64,000 bases of DNA, from NCBI GenBank assembly GCA_963789275.1, contig CAWBKF010000004.1:806001-870000 (forward strand), in the 5' to 3' direction. This DNA is from DAHUYF01 sp963789275. Its GTDB lineage: Bacteria > Pseudomonadota > Alphaproteobacteria > ATCC43930 > CGMCC-115725. This document shows, piece after piece, positions 25,579 through 33,528 of this stretch (position 1 is the stretch's first letter; the number at the start of each line of letters is the position of its first letter). The notes below the pieces were generated by a model. It had not been told where the DNA came from. It worked only from the letters and a program-made list of their open reading frames with translations, and searched no databases. A program made the translations under genes and the position numbers.

Positions 25579-27258
25579 TTAAACAAACTCCCCCCGCAGC
25601 TCCCGCTTCAGGATCTTGCCGTTGGCGTTGCGCGGCAGCGGCGTGTCGCGCAGCACGATGCGCACCGGCACCTTGAAGGCGGCGAGCCGCTCGGCGACGT
25701 GGCGCCTGAGCGCCGCCTCGCTGAGCGCGGCGCCGGGGGTCAGCTGCACCACTGCGCCGACCTCCTCGCCGAGCACACGATGGGGAATGCCGATGACCGC
25801 CGCATCCATCACCGCGGGGTGGCTGTAGAGCGCGTCCTCGACCTCGACGCAATAGACGTTCTCGCCGCCGCGGATCAGCATGTCCTTGACGCGGTCGAGG
25901 ATGTAGAGGAAGCCCTCCTCATCGATGCGCACGAGGTCGCCGGTATGGAGCCAGCCTTCGCTGAAGCTGGCGGCGGTGGCTTCGGGCTTGTTCCAATAGC
26001 CCTTCACCACATTGGGCCCCTTCACCCAGAACTCGCCGATCTCGCCCGGCGCGACGTCTCGGCCGGCGGGGTCGACGACGCGCACGTCGCAGACCGGAAT
26101 GACGAGGCCGGCGCTCTCGGGCTTGCGCTGGTAATCCTCGGCGGCGTTCTGCGAGGTCACCGAAGAGGTCTCGGTCAGGCCGTAGCCGTTGCCCGGCATC
26201 ACCTTGGGAAATTTTTCCTTGATGCGCGTCACCAGCTCCGGCGCCGCCGGCGCGCCGCCATAGCCGATGCTCTCGACGCTGGAGAGGTCGTAGCGCTCGA
26301 ACGCCGGATGCTCCAGCACCTGCCAGGCCATCGACGGCACGCCGCCGAAGCTGTTGACGCGCTCGCGCTCGATGAGCTGCATCGCGCGCTCGGGATCCCA
26401 GCGATGCATCAGCACCAGCTTGCCGCCGCCGTAAAGGCTGGCGCAAAGCACGGAATGACAGCCGGTGGCGTGAAAGAACGGTACCGACAGCAAGGTCGCG
26501 GTCTTGGGCGCGGTGCCGGGCGCGGGGAGCGGCTCGCCCCGGCGCAGCAGCGTGCGCGCCCGCGCATAGGCCATGCTGATCAGATTGCCGCAGATGTTGC
26601 GATGCGTGCCGAGCGCGCCCTTGGGCTTCCCCGTCGTGCCCGAGGTGTAGAAGATCGTCGCGTCATCCTCGGGATCGATCGCGATGTCGGGCAACGCGCC
26701 GGCCTCGCGCGCCACCTCCTCGAAGCGGAGCAGCCGCTCCGGCAACATGCCGGCCGCGCGCGCCACCAGCACCGCGTCCAGAGGCAGATCCGCCAGATGC
26801 GGCAGCAGCCGCTCGGCGCGCTCGGCATCGGCGACGAGCAGGCGGGCGCCGCTGTCGGCGAGGCAGTACTGCAGCTCCGGTCCGGTCATCCAGGCATTGA
26901 GCGGCACGACGATGGCGCCGATCGCCGCCGCCGCCCAGAAGCTCAGCGACCATTCCGGGAAGTTGCGCATGGCGATGGCAACGCGGTCGCCCTTCTTGAT
27001 GCCGAAGCGCCCGGCGAGCGCCTGGGCCAGCGCCGCCGCGCGCCGGTAATGCTCAGCATAGCTCAGCCGCTCATCCTCATAGACCAGGAACGGCAGCTCG
27101 CCATGCGCGCGGCTGGCCTCGAGCAATGCCCTGAGCGACGGCGGCGCTTGCTTCCACACCCGCGTCGGGATGCCGCGGATCACCTTCTCTTCCATCGCGA
27201 AAGGCGCATCCGGCGCGGTCAATGCCGCAACCGCCGCCTCGATCGACAATCCCGCCAC
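25579..27258 (-). CDS. Acyl-CoA synthetase (AMP-forming)
   Basis: This enzyme activates a carboxylic acid to its CoA thioester through an acyl-adenylate, 559 residues. The P-loop-like motif FYTSGTTGKPKGA, the GYGLTETSS adenine motif, the GWLHTGDLVRIDEEGFLYILD hinge region and the catalytic Lys in NANGKILKRELR are all present. The GTG at 27258 is chosen because GGAGGAAAC directly precedes it, although an ATG 45 bases upstream is in frame. The acid could be fatty or aromatic. It heads a leftward unit with the GlcD-like oxidase and is divergent from metY. Confidence 0.92.
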   Translation of the reverse strand: MAGLSIEAAVAALTAPDAPFAMEEKVIRGIPTRVWKQAPPSLRALLEASRAHGELPFLVYEDERLSYAEHYRRAAALAQALAGRFGIKKGDRVAIAMRNFPEWSLSFWAAAAIGAIVVPLNAWMTGPELQYCLADSGARLLVADAERAERLLPHLADLPLDAVLVARAAGMLPERLLRFEEVAREAGALPDIAIDPEDDATIFYTSGTTGKPKGALGTHRNICGNLISMAYARARTLLRRGEPLPAPGTAPKTATLLSVPFFHATGCHSVLCASLYGGGKLVLMHRWDPERAMQLIERERVNSFGGVPSMAWQVLEHPAFERYDLSSVESIGYGGAPAAPELVTRIKEKFPKVMPGNGYGLTETSSVTSQNAAEDYQRKPESAGLVIPVCDVRVVDPAGRDVAPGEIGEFWVKGPNVVKGYWNKPEATAASFSEGWLHTGDLVRIDEEGFLYILDRVKDMLIRGGENVYCVEVEDALYSHPAVMDAAVIGIPHRVLGEEVGAVVQLTPGAALSEAALRRHVAERLAAFKVPVRIVLRDTPLPRNANGKILKRELRGEFV

Positions 27259-27394
27259 GTTTCCTCCCCGCTTGTCGGTGCCCGCCTCGTGGACGGGCTT
27301 CACTGCCGAGCCTAGACCATGCCACCGGGCCCGCCAATTCCCACAGCTGCCGCCCGTTTTATTTGAACAATAATATATCGTTAAATAAAAAGAA

Positions 27395-27423
27395 TTGACC
27401 TTGATGAATTGTTGAATTAGCCT
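27395..27423 (+). promoter_or_regulatory. Possible metY promoter in AT-rich block
   Basis: Bases 27355-27420 form an unusually AT-rich block. TTGACC at 27395-27400 could be a -35 element, with TAGCCT 17 bases later at 27418-27423 as a weak -10. A start near 27430 would fall just before the riboswitch. Tentative. Confidence 0.35.
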
Positions 27424-27431
27424 GACCTCGA

Positions 27432-27490
27432 TCGCGCCGATTTGAGAGCCTCAGCTTGCGGGCGCGTAATAAATACGGCTAAAGCGAGGG
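27432..27490 (+). promoter_or_regulatory. SAM-II riboswitch upstream of metY
   Basis: This is an S-adenosylmethionine-sensing RNA of the SAM-II class, typical of alphaproteobacterial methionine genes. The P1 stem pairs CGCGCC (27433-27438) with GGCGCG (27461-27466). It is followed by the class-defining GCGCGTAATAAAT and GCTAAA blocks, with a downstream GAGGG that can pair back into the P1 loop as the H-type pseudoknot. The layout matches the published minimal SAM-II fold. The methionine gene metY starts 55 bases after it. Ligand binding should hide the leader or ribosome site and lower expression when SAM is plentiful. Confidence 0.9.
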
Positions 27491-27545
27491 TGGCCCGTCC
27501 GCCTGGCGCAAAGCTGCGGCGGATTTTCACTGTGAGGGCCATGCC

Positions 27546-28838
27546 ATGACCGAGTGGAAGCATCCCGAGACCATCGCGCTGCATGCCGGCTACCGGAGCG
27601 ACCCAGCGACCGGCGCCGTCGCGGTGCCGATCTACCAGACGACCTCGTATCAGTTCGACGACACCGCCCATGCCGGACGGCTCTTCGGCCTCGAGGAGCT
27701 CGGCAACATCTACACCCGCATCATGAACCCGACCTGCGCCGTGCTCGAGGCGCGCATCGCCGCGCTGGAGGGTGGTGCGGCGGCGCTGGCGCTGGCCTCG
27801 GGCCAGGCGGCGGAGTTCATCGCGCTGCAGAACATCGCTCATGCCGGCGACAATTTCGTCACCTCGACCGATCTCTATGGCGGCACCTGGAACCTCTTCG
27901 CCAACACCTTCAAGTCGCTCGGCATCGAAGCGCGCTTCGTCGATCCCGAGGATCCCGAAGGCTTCGCCCGCGCCAGCGACGACCGGACGCGCGCATATTT
28001 CGCCGAGACGCTGCCCAATCCCAAGCTGCGCGTCTTCCCGCTGGCCGAGGTCGCGGCGATCGGCCGCCGGCTCGGCATTCCGCTCATCGTCGACAACACC
28101 GCCGCGCCCATCCTGTGCAAGCCGATCGAGCACGGCGCCGCCATCGTCGTGCATTCCACGACGAAATATATCGGCGGGCACGGCACCTCGATCGGCGGCG
28201 TCATCGTCGATGGCGGCACGTTCGACTGGGCGGCGCACAAGGCGCGCTTTCCCATGCTGAATGAGCCCGACCCCTCCTATCACGGCGCGGTCTGGACCGA
28301 GGCGGCGAAGCCGCTGGGGCCGATCGCCTACATCCTCAAGGCGCGCGTGACCCTGCTGCGCGACATCGGCGCGGCGATGAGCCCCTTCAACGCCTTCCAG
28401 TTCATCCAGGGGCTGGAGACGCTGCCGCTGCGCATCAAGCGTCACAGCGAGAATACCCAGGCGGTCGCCGATTACCTCGCCCGCCACCGCGCCGTCACCA
28501 AGGTCATCCACCCGGCCTATCAGGACGGCGAGGCGCGCCGGCGCGCCGACGCCTATCTCAAAGGCGGCTATGGCGGCCTCGTGGGCTTCGAGCTCAGGGG
28601 CGGGCTCTCCGCCGGCCGCGCTTTCATCGACGCGCTGAAGCTCTTCTATCACGTCGCCAATATCGGCGATGCCCGCAGCCTCGCCATCCATCCCGCCTCG
28701 ACCACGCATTCGCAGCTCTCGCCCGAGGACCGGCTGCGCACCGGCGTCAGCGACAATTACGTGCGGCTGGCGCCCGGCATCGAGCATATCGACGACATCC
28801 TCGCCGATCTCGGCCAGGCGCTCGCCGCGGCGGCGTGA
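27546..28838 (+). CDS. metY: O-acetylhomoserine sulfhydrylase / aminocarboxypropyltransferase
   Basis: This PLP enzyme converts O-acetyl- or O-succinylhomoserine and sulfide to homocysteine for methionine synthesis, 430 residues. The sequence shows TTSYQFDD near the start, the cofactor Asp in PLIVDNTAAPI, the Schiff-base Lys in VHSTTKYIGGHG, and the C-terminal GIEHIDDILADL typical of the Cys/Met metabolism PLP family. Its length matches MetY rather than the shorter MetB or MetZ. The SAM-II riboswitch at 27432-27490 directly upstream independently supports the methionine role. A stable hairpin follows the gene at 28862-28890. Confidence 0.95.
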   Translation: MTEWKHPETIALHAGYRSDPATGAVAVPIYQTTSYQFDDTAHAGRLFGLEELGNIYTRIMNPTCAVLEARIAALEGGAAALALASGQAAEFIALQNIAHAGDNFVTSTDLYGGTWNLFANTFKSLGIEARFVDPEDPEGFARASDDRTRAYFAETLPNPKLRVFPLAEVAAIGRRLGIPLIVDNTAAPILCKPIEHGAAIVVHSTTKYIGGHGTSIGGVIVDGGTFDWAAHKARFPMLNEPDPSYHGAVWTEAAKPLGPIAYILKARVTLLRDIGAAMSPFNAFQFIQGLETLPLRIKRHSENTQAVADYLARHRAVTKVIHPAYQDGEARRRADAYLKGGYGGLVGFELRGGLSAGRAFIDALKLFYHVANIGDARSLAIHPASTTHSQLSPEDRLRTGVSDNYVRLAPGIEHIDDILADLGQALAAAA

Positions 28839-28861
28839 CCGCCGCGCTTGGCGGTCGTCGG

Positions 28862-28890
28862 CCCGGATTTCTTTCAGGCGGAAATCCGGG
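28862..28890 (+). terminator. Hairpin after metY
   Basis: CCCGGATTTC (28862-28871) and GAAATCCGGG (28881-28890) form a perfect 10-bp stem with a nine-base loop, 23 bases after the metY stop. It lacks a T-run, so it is a weak or Rho-assisted terminator, or an RNA-stabilising hairpin. Confidence 0.6.
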
Positions 28891-29002
28891 TTAAGCTCCG
28901 CCGCCTTTCAGCGATGACGCGATCGGGGCTGCGCCGGGTCCAAGGCTCGGCGCAGCCCTCTTGCGTTGTCGGGACAGCGGTGGAACGAGGAGCGGCGGAG
29001 CG

Positions 29003-29911
29003 ATGATCGAGATCGGCCTGGGCAGCGTGCAGAGCTGGGAATGCGACGTGATGGGGCACATGAACGTGCAGTTCTACGTCGCGCGCTGCGGCGACTGCCT
29101 GCCGGCACTGCTCCTGGCGCTGGGGCTGGGCCCGCGCCAATGCCGTGCGCTCGATGCCGAGCTGGCGCCGGTCGATCAGCATATCCGCTTCCATAAGGAG
29201 CTGCGGCCAGGCGAGCCCTTCACCATCCTCGGCGGCGTGCTCGCGCAGGACGACGACACGCTGAGCCTCTACCAGGAGATGCGCAACACGCTCACCGGCG
29301 CCGTCGCCGCCAGCGTCATCACCGTGGCGGCGCTGGTCGATGGCGAGCGGCGCTTCCGCCTGCCGCTGCCCGAGGCGGTGAAGACGCGCGCCGCGCCGCT
29401 GATCGAGGATCTCCCGGAGCATGGCAGGCCGCGCGGCCTGGTGCTGGATCCGCCGCGGCCGCGGCCGGACTGGGCCGAGGCCGATCGCCTCGGGCTGGCG
29501 CTGACGCAGCAGGCCGCGGTCGGGCCGCAGGAATGCGACATGCGCGGGCTGATGGTGCCGCGCGCCGTCATCGGCCGCGTCGCCGATTCCATTCCCAACA
29601 TGGTGGCGAAGACGCGCGGCGCCGACCGCTCGGCGGAAAAGCACGGCGGCGCCGCGCTCGAATACCGCCTGATCTATCACGCGACGCCGCGCCAGGGCGA
29701 TGTGCTGGCGCTGCGTGCCGGCATCAAATCGATCGGCGCCAAGGCCATCACCTGGGGCCATTGGCTGTTCGATCGCGAGAGCGGCGAGGCGGTGGCGACC
29801 ACCGAGGCTGTCGCCGTCACCTTCGACCTCGCGACGCGCAAATCCATGGCGCTGAGCGAGGCGATGCGGGAGAGCCTGGGTAAATTCCTAGTGCCGGCGC
29901 TCTCGGTGTGA
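29003..29911 (+). CDS. Acyl-CoA/ACP thioesterase with two hotdog domains
   Basis: This is a 302-residue protein with two tandem hotdog folds. The first has ECDVMGHMNVQFYVARCGD, matching the D-x-x-G-H-M-N active-site motif of 4-hydroxybenzoyl-CoA-type thioesterases. The second has the related but degenerate ECDMRGLMVPRAVIG, so it is probably the structural half. It would hydrolyse an acyl-CoA or acyl-ACP to the free acid. ATG 29003 has GGAG eight bases upstream. It lies between metY and the thiolase gene. The chain-length preference is unknown. Confidence 0.8.
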   Translation: MIEIGLGSVQSWECDVMGHMNVQFYVARCGDCLPALLLALGLGPRQCRALDAELAPVDQHIRFHKELRPGEPFTILGGVLAQDDDTLSLYQEMRNTLTGAVAASVITVAALVDGERRFRLPLPEAVKTRAAPLIEDLPEHGRPRGLVLDPPRPRPDWAEADRLGLALTQQAAVGPQECDMRGLMVPRAVIGRVADSIPNMVAKTRGADRSAEKHGGAALEYRLIYHATPRQGDVLALRAGIKSIGAKAITWGHWLFDRESGEAVATTEAVAVTFDLATRKSMALSEAMRESLGKFLVPALSV

Positions 29912-29931
29912 CCGCTTCGCGGTTGCACACC
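29905..29931 (+). terminator. Hairpin overlapping the thioesterase stop codon
   Basis: GGTGTG-ACCGC pairs with GCGGT-CACACC across a TTC loop with a two-base bulge. It covers the TGA at 29909-29911. There is no T-run, so efficiency is uncertain. It would separate the thioesterase transcript from the FNR-box region that follows. Confidence 0.5.
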
Positions 29932-29951
29932 CTGGCGAAGTTTTCCGTATT

Positions 29952-29965
29952 TTGATCCAGATCAA
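29952..29965. promoter_or_regulatory. FNR/FixK-type binding site
   Basis: TTGAT-N4-ATCAA is a perfect match to the consensus of the FNR/FixK/Anr branch of the CRP family, which responds to low oxygen. If it acts as a class II site (centre near -41.5), transcription would start close to 30000. No rightward gene begins until 30171, but a hairpin with a T-run ends at 30091. Confidence 0.7.
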
Positions 29966-29999
29966 GGCGCTGCCGGGCACAGCGGCGCTAGGGTGCGTC

Positions 30000-30091
30000 C
30001 GTACTCCTGTGTTGAAGGTACCGACTTGACGTCGCATCCCCTCGCTGGCGTCGCGGGGCGTCCAGGCTCCGGCCGGGCGCCCCGGTTTTTT
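30000..30091 (+). ncRNA. Candidate FNR-controlled small RNA (or leader with attenuator)
   Basis: I infer a transcript of about 90 bases from an FNR box at 29952-29965 (start expected near 30000) to a terminator ending at 30091. The 5' part carries ACTCCTG, an anti-Shine-Dalgarno motif, in a weak GTAC...GTAC loop. The 3' part folds into CCGGG-CGC-CCCGG followed by six T. CCCC at 30038-30041 could pair instead with GGGG at 30055-30058, so it could also be an attenuating leader for the thiolase gene at 30171. No open reading frame fits the interval. The box and terminator are seen directly; the RNA itself is inferred. Confidence 0.45.
30054..30091 (+). terminator. Rho-independent terminator
   Basis: A compact stem CCGGG-CGC-CCCGG (30073-30085) is directly followed by TTTTTT (30086-30091). 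A longer alternative pairs CGGGGCG (30054-30060) with CGCCCCG (30078-30084). It lies 80 bases before the thiolase start and 155 bases after the thioesterase stop, so it serves a short transcript or a leader. Confidence 0.8.
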
Positions 30092-30170
30092 CCTCGTGCC
30101 GCTCGGCGCTTCTGGCACGCGCCGCCGCTTGCCGCTATCCTAGGGGAAAGACCCCAGGGCGGAGACCGTC

Positions 30171-31379
30171 ATGACCGAAGCGTTCATCTACGACGCCGTG
30201 CGCACCCCTCGCGGCCGCGGCAAGGCGTCGGGCGCGCTGCATAGCGTCACGCCGATGCAGCTCGCCGTAACCGCGTTGAAGGCGGTGCGCGACCGCAACG
30301 CGCTCGACACCGCCTCAGTCGACGACGTCGTGCTCGGCTGCGTCGAGCCGGTGGGCGAGCAGGGCGCCGACATCGCCCGCGTCGCCGTGCTCGAGGCGGG
30401 CTATGCCGAGACCACCGCCGGCGTGCAGATCAACCGCTTCTGCGCCAGCGGGCTCGAGGCCTGCAACATGGCGGCGGCGCAGGTCATGGCGGGGCAGAGC
30501 GAGATGGCGATCGGCGGCGGCGTCGAGAGCATGAGCCGCGTGCCGATGGGCTCGTCCGGCGGCGCCTGGGCGATGGACCCGCAAGTGGCATTCCATACCT
30601 ATTTCGTGCCGCAAGGCGTCTCGGCCGATCTCGTCGCCACGAAATACGGCATGAGCCGCACCGACGTCGACGCCTATGCCGTCGAGAGCCAGCGCCGCGC
30701 CGCGCGCGCCTGGGCGGAGGGGCGCTTTGCCCGCTCGGTGGTGCCGGTGACCGACATCAACGGCCTCCCCGTGCTCGACCGCGACGAGCACATCCGTGCC
30801 GAGACCACGATGCAGTCGCTGGCGGCGCTCGAGCCGTCCTTCGTCAAGACCGGCGAGAGCCTCGGCTTCGACGCCGTCGCCATCCAGCGCTACCCCGAGG
30901 TCGAGCGCATCACGCATGTGCACCATGCCGGCAACTCCTCGGGCATCGTCGACGGCGCCGCGGCGGTGCTGATCGGCAACCGCGCGATCGGCGACAAGCT
31001 CGGCCTGAAGCCGCGCGCGCGCATCCGCGCCTTCGCCTCGGTCGGCTCCGAGCCCACCATCATGCTCACGGGCCCGTCCTTCTCGGCCGAGAAGGCGCTG
31101 AAGCGCGCCGGCATGAGCGCCGGCGACATCGATCTCTACGAGCTCAACGAGGCTTTCGCCGCCGTGGTGCTGCGCTTCATGCAGGCGCTCGACATCGACC
31201 ACGGCAAGATCAACGTCAATGGCGGCGCCATCGCCATGGGCCATCCGCTGGGCGCCACCGGCGCGATGATCCTCGGCACGCTGCTCGACGAGCTCGAGCG
31301 CACCGGCAAGGCCACCGGCCTCGCCACGCTCTGCGTCGGCGCCGGCATGGGCACCGCGACGATCATCGAGCGGCTGTAG
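30171..31379 (+). CDS. fadA: Acetyl-CoA C-acetyltransferase (thiolase), FadA type
   Basis: This thiolase, 402 residues, performs the last step of beta-oxidation: CoA-dependent cleavage of 3-ketoacyl-CoA. The nucleophile Cys lies in NRFCASGLEA, the catalytic His in NGGAIAMGHPLGATG, and the second Cys in TLCVGAGMG, all in place. ATG 30171 follows GGCGGAG. It is separated from the 3-hydroxyacyl-CoA dehydrogenase gene by ten bases, forming a fadAB-like operon. The FNR box and terminator upstream (29952-30091) raise the possibility of oxygen-linked control. Confidence 0.95.
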   Translation: MTEAFIYDAVRTPRGRGKASGALHSVTPMQLAVTALKAVRDRNALDTASVDDVVLGCVEPVGEQGADIARVAVLEAGYAETTAGVQINRFCASGLEACNMAAAQVMAGQSEMAIGGGVESMSRVPMGSSGGAWAMDPQVAFHTYFVPQGVSADLVATKYGMSRTDVDAYAVESQRRAARAWAEGRFARSVVPVTDINGLPVLDRDEHIRAETTMQSLAALEPSFVKTGESLGFDAVAIQRYPEVERITHVHHAGNSSGIVDGAAAVLIGNRAIGDKLGLKPRARIRAFASVGSEPTIMLTGPSFSAEKALKRAGMSAGDIDLYELNEAFAAVVLRFMQALDIDHGKINVNGGAIAMGHPLGATGAMILGTLLDELERTGKATGLATLCVGAGMGTATIIERL

Positions 31380-31389
31380 GAGCCACGCC

Positions 31390-33522
31390 ATGATCGATTA
31401 CGAGCTCGGCGCCGACGGCATCGCGGTCGTCGCCTGGAACATGGTCGAGCGCTCGATGAACGTGCTCAACGACGCCTCGGTCGTGCGCTTCGCCGCATTG
31501 GTCGAGGCGGCGATCAGGGATCCCGCCGTCAAAGGCGTCATCGTCACCTCGAAGAAGCGCGACTTCCTCGCCGGCGCCGATCTGACCGAGCTCGGGCGCT
31601 CGGCCGACGCGGCGAGCCTGATGGCCTTCACCACGCGCTTCCATGCCCTGATGCGCGCCATCGAGAAGAGCGGCAAGCCGTTCTGCGCCGCGATCAACGG
31701 CACGGCGCTGGGCGGCGGCTACGAGATCGCGCTCGCCTGCCACCGCCGCATCGCCGCCGACGATCCCCGCATCCGCATCGGCCTGCCGGAAGTGACCATC
31801 GGCCTGCTGCCCGGCGGCGGCGGCACGCAGCGCCTGCCGCGCATGATCGGCATTCGCGCGGCATTGCCGCTGCTGCTCGAGGGCCGCAAGCTCGACCCCG
31901 CCAAGGCGCTGGCCGCCGGCCTCGTCGACCAGGTGGTGCCCGCCGACCGGCTGCTCGAAGCGGCGCGCGCCTGGCTCCTCACCGAGGGGCCGCAGAACGC
32001 GGTGCAGCCCTGGGACCGCAAGGGCTTCAAGATCCCCGATGGCGGCGTATTCTCGCCCAAGGGGCACGAGACCTTCGTCGCCGGCAACGCGCTGCTGCAC
32101 GAGAAGACCTGGGGCAATTATCCCGCGCCGCGCAACATCGCATCCTGCGTCTATGAGGGGCTGATCACCGATTTCGACACCGGCCTCAAGATCGAGAGCC
32201 GCTATTTCGTCAATTGCGCGCTCTCCGGCGAGGCGCGCAACATGATCCGCAGCCTGTTCTTCTCGATCGGCGAGGCCAACAAGCTGGCGGCGCGGCCCAA
32301 GGACGTGCCGGAGCAGAGCTACCGCCGCATCGGCGTGCTCGGCGCCGGCATGATGGGCGCCGGCATCGCCGCGGTCAGCGCCGAGGCCGGAATCGAGGTG
32401 GTGCTGCTCGACGCCAGCCTGGCGCAGGCCGAGCAGGGCAAGGCGCGGGTGCGGGTGGCGTTGGAGCGGCGCGTGCAGCAGCGCCGCCTCGGCGAGGCCC
32501 AGCGCGATGCGGTGCTGGCGCGCATCCACCCCGGCGCGAGCTACGACGACCTCCGCGGCGCCGAGCTCATCATCGAGGCGGTGTTCGAGGACCGCAAGAT
32601 CAAGGCCGAGGTGACGCGCCAGGCCGAGGCGGTGCTCGACGCCAACGCGATCTTCGCCTCCAACACCTCGACCTTGCCGATCACCGGCCTCGCCGAGGCG
32701 AGCCTCAGGCCGGAGAATTTCATCGGCCTGCATTTCTTTTCGCCGGTCGAGCGCATGCCGCTGGTCGAGATCATCCGCGGGCGCCGCACCTCCGATGCCT
32801 GTTTGGCGCGCGCCATGGATTACGTCCGGCGCATCGGCAAGACGCCGATCACCGTCAATGACAGCCGCGGCTTCTACACCAGCCGTGTCTTCGGGACCTA
32901 TGTCAGCGAAGGCCTGACGCTGCTCGGCGAGGGCGTCGCTCCGGCGCTGATCGACAATGCCGGGCGCATGGCCGGCATGCCGGTGGGCCCGCTCGCGCTC
33001 GCCGACGAGGTCTCGATCGAGCTCATGTACAAGGTGAGGAAGCAGACCCGCGCCGATCTCGGCAAGGACTATCGCGGCAACGCGGCTTCCGACGCGGTGA
33101 TCGATCTCATGGTCGAGAAGCTCGGCCGCATCGGCAAGAAAGCGGGGAAGGGGTTCTACGACTATCCCACCGACGGCAGGAAGCAGCTCTGGCCGGGCCT
33201 GGCGCAGCATTTCAAGCCGCTCGCCGCGCAGCCCGATGTGGCCCTGGTCAAGCAGCGCCTGCTCTACGTCCAGTCGGTCGAGACCGCGCGCTGCCTCGAG
33301 GAGAAGGTGGTGCTCGATCCCCGCGACGCCGATGTCGGCGCCATCCTCGGCTGGGGCTTTCCGCCTTTCCTCGGCGGCACGGTGAGCCAGATGCACAGCA
33401 TCGGCCTCGACCGCTTCATCGCCGAATGCGACCGCCTGGCGCAGCGCCACGGCGACCGCTTCGCTCCGCCCCGGCTGCTGCGCGACATGGCGGCTGCGGG
33501 ACAGGCGTTCTACGCGGTGTGA
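31390..33522 (+). CDS. Bifunctional enoyl-CoA hydratase / 3-hydroxyacyl-CoA dehydrogenase, FadB/FadJ type
   Basis: This is a 710-residue multifunctional beta-oxidation enzyme. The N-terminal crotonase domain has FLAGADLTEL and AINGTALGGGYEIALACH (oxyanion hole) and GLPEVTIGLLPGGGGTQRLPR with the two catalytic Glu regions. The NAD-binding domain starts at about residue 315 with IGVLGAGMMGAGIA. GLHFFSPVERMPLVEII (catalytic His) and two C-terminal 3HCDH domains follow. It lies ten bases after the thiolase gene and is the large alpha subunit of the predicted complex. It converges on the pentapeptide-repeat gene. Confidence 0.95.
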   Translation: MIDYELGADGIAVVAWNMVERSMNVLNDASVVRFAALVEAAIRDPAVKGVIVTSKKRDFLAGADLTELGRSADAASLMAFTTRFHALMRAIEKSGKPFCAAINGTALGGGYEIALACHRRIAADDPRIRIGLPEVTIGLLPGGGGTQRLPRMIGIRAALPLLLEGRKLDPAKALAAGLVDQVVPADRLLEAARAWLLTEGPQNAVQPWDRKGFKIPDGGVFSPKGHETFVAGNALLHEKTWGNYPAPRNIASCVYEGLITDFDTGLKIESRYFVNCALSGEARNMIRSLFFSIGEANKLAARPKDVPEQSYRRIGVLGAGMMGAGIAAVSAEAGIEVVLLDASLAQAEQGKARVRVALERRVQQRRLGEAQRDAVLARIHPGASYDDLRGAELIIEAVFEDRKIKAEVTRQAEAVLDANAIFASNTSTLPITGLAEASLRPENFIGLHFFSPVERMPLVEIIRGRRTSDACLARAMDYVRRIGKTPITVNDSRGFYTSRVFGTYVSEGLTLLGEGVAPALIDNAGRMAGMPVGPLALADEVSIELMYKVRKQTRADLGKDYRGNAASDAVIDLMVEKLGRIGKKAGKGFYDYPTDGRKQLWPGLAQHFKPLAAQPDVALVKQRLLYVQSVETARCLEEKVVLDPRDADVGAILGWGFPPFLGGTVSQMHSIGLDRFIAECDRLAQRHGDRFAPPRLLRDMAAAGQAFYAV

Positions 33523-33528
33523 GGCGGC

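Noticed and set aside
31363..33450. 695-codon minus-strand open frame across fadB
   Set aside because: Shadow of the bifunctional beta-oxidation gene, whose domains and catalytic residues are all visible on the plus strand.
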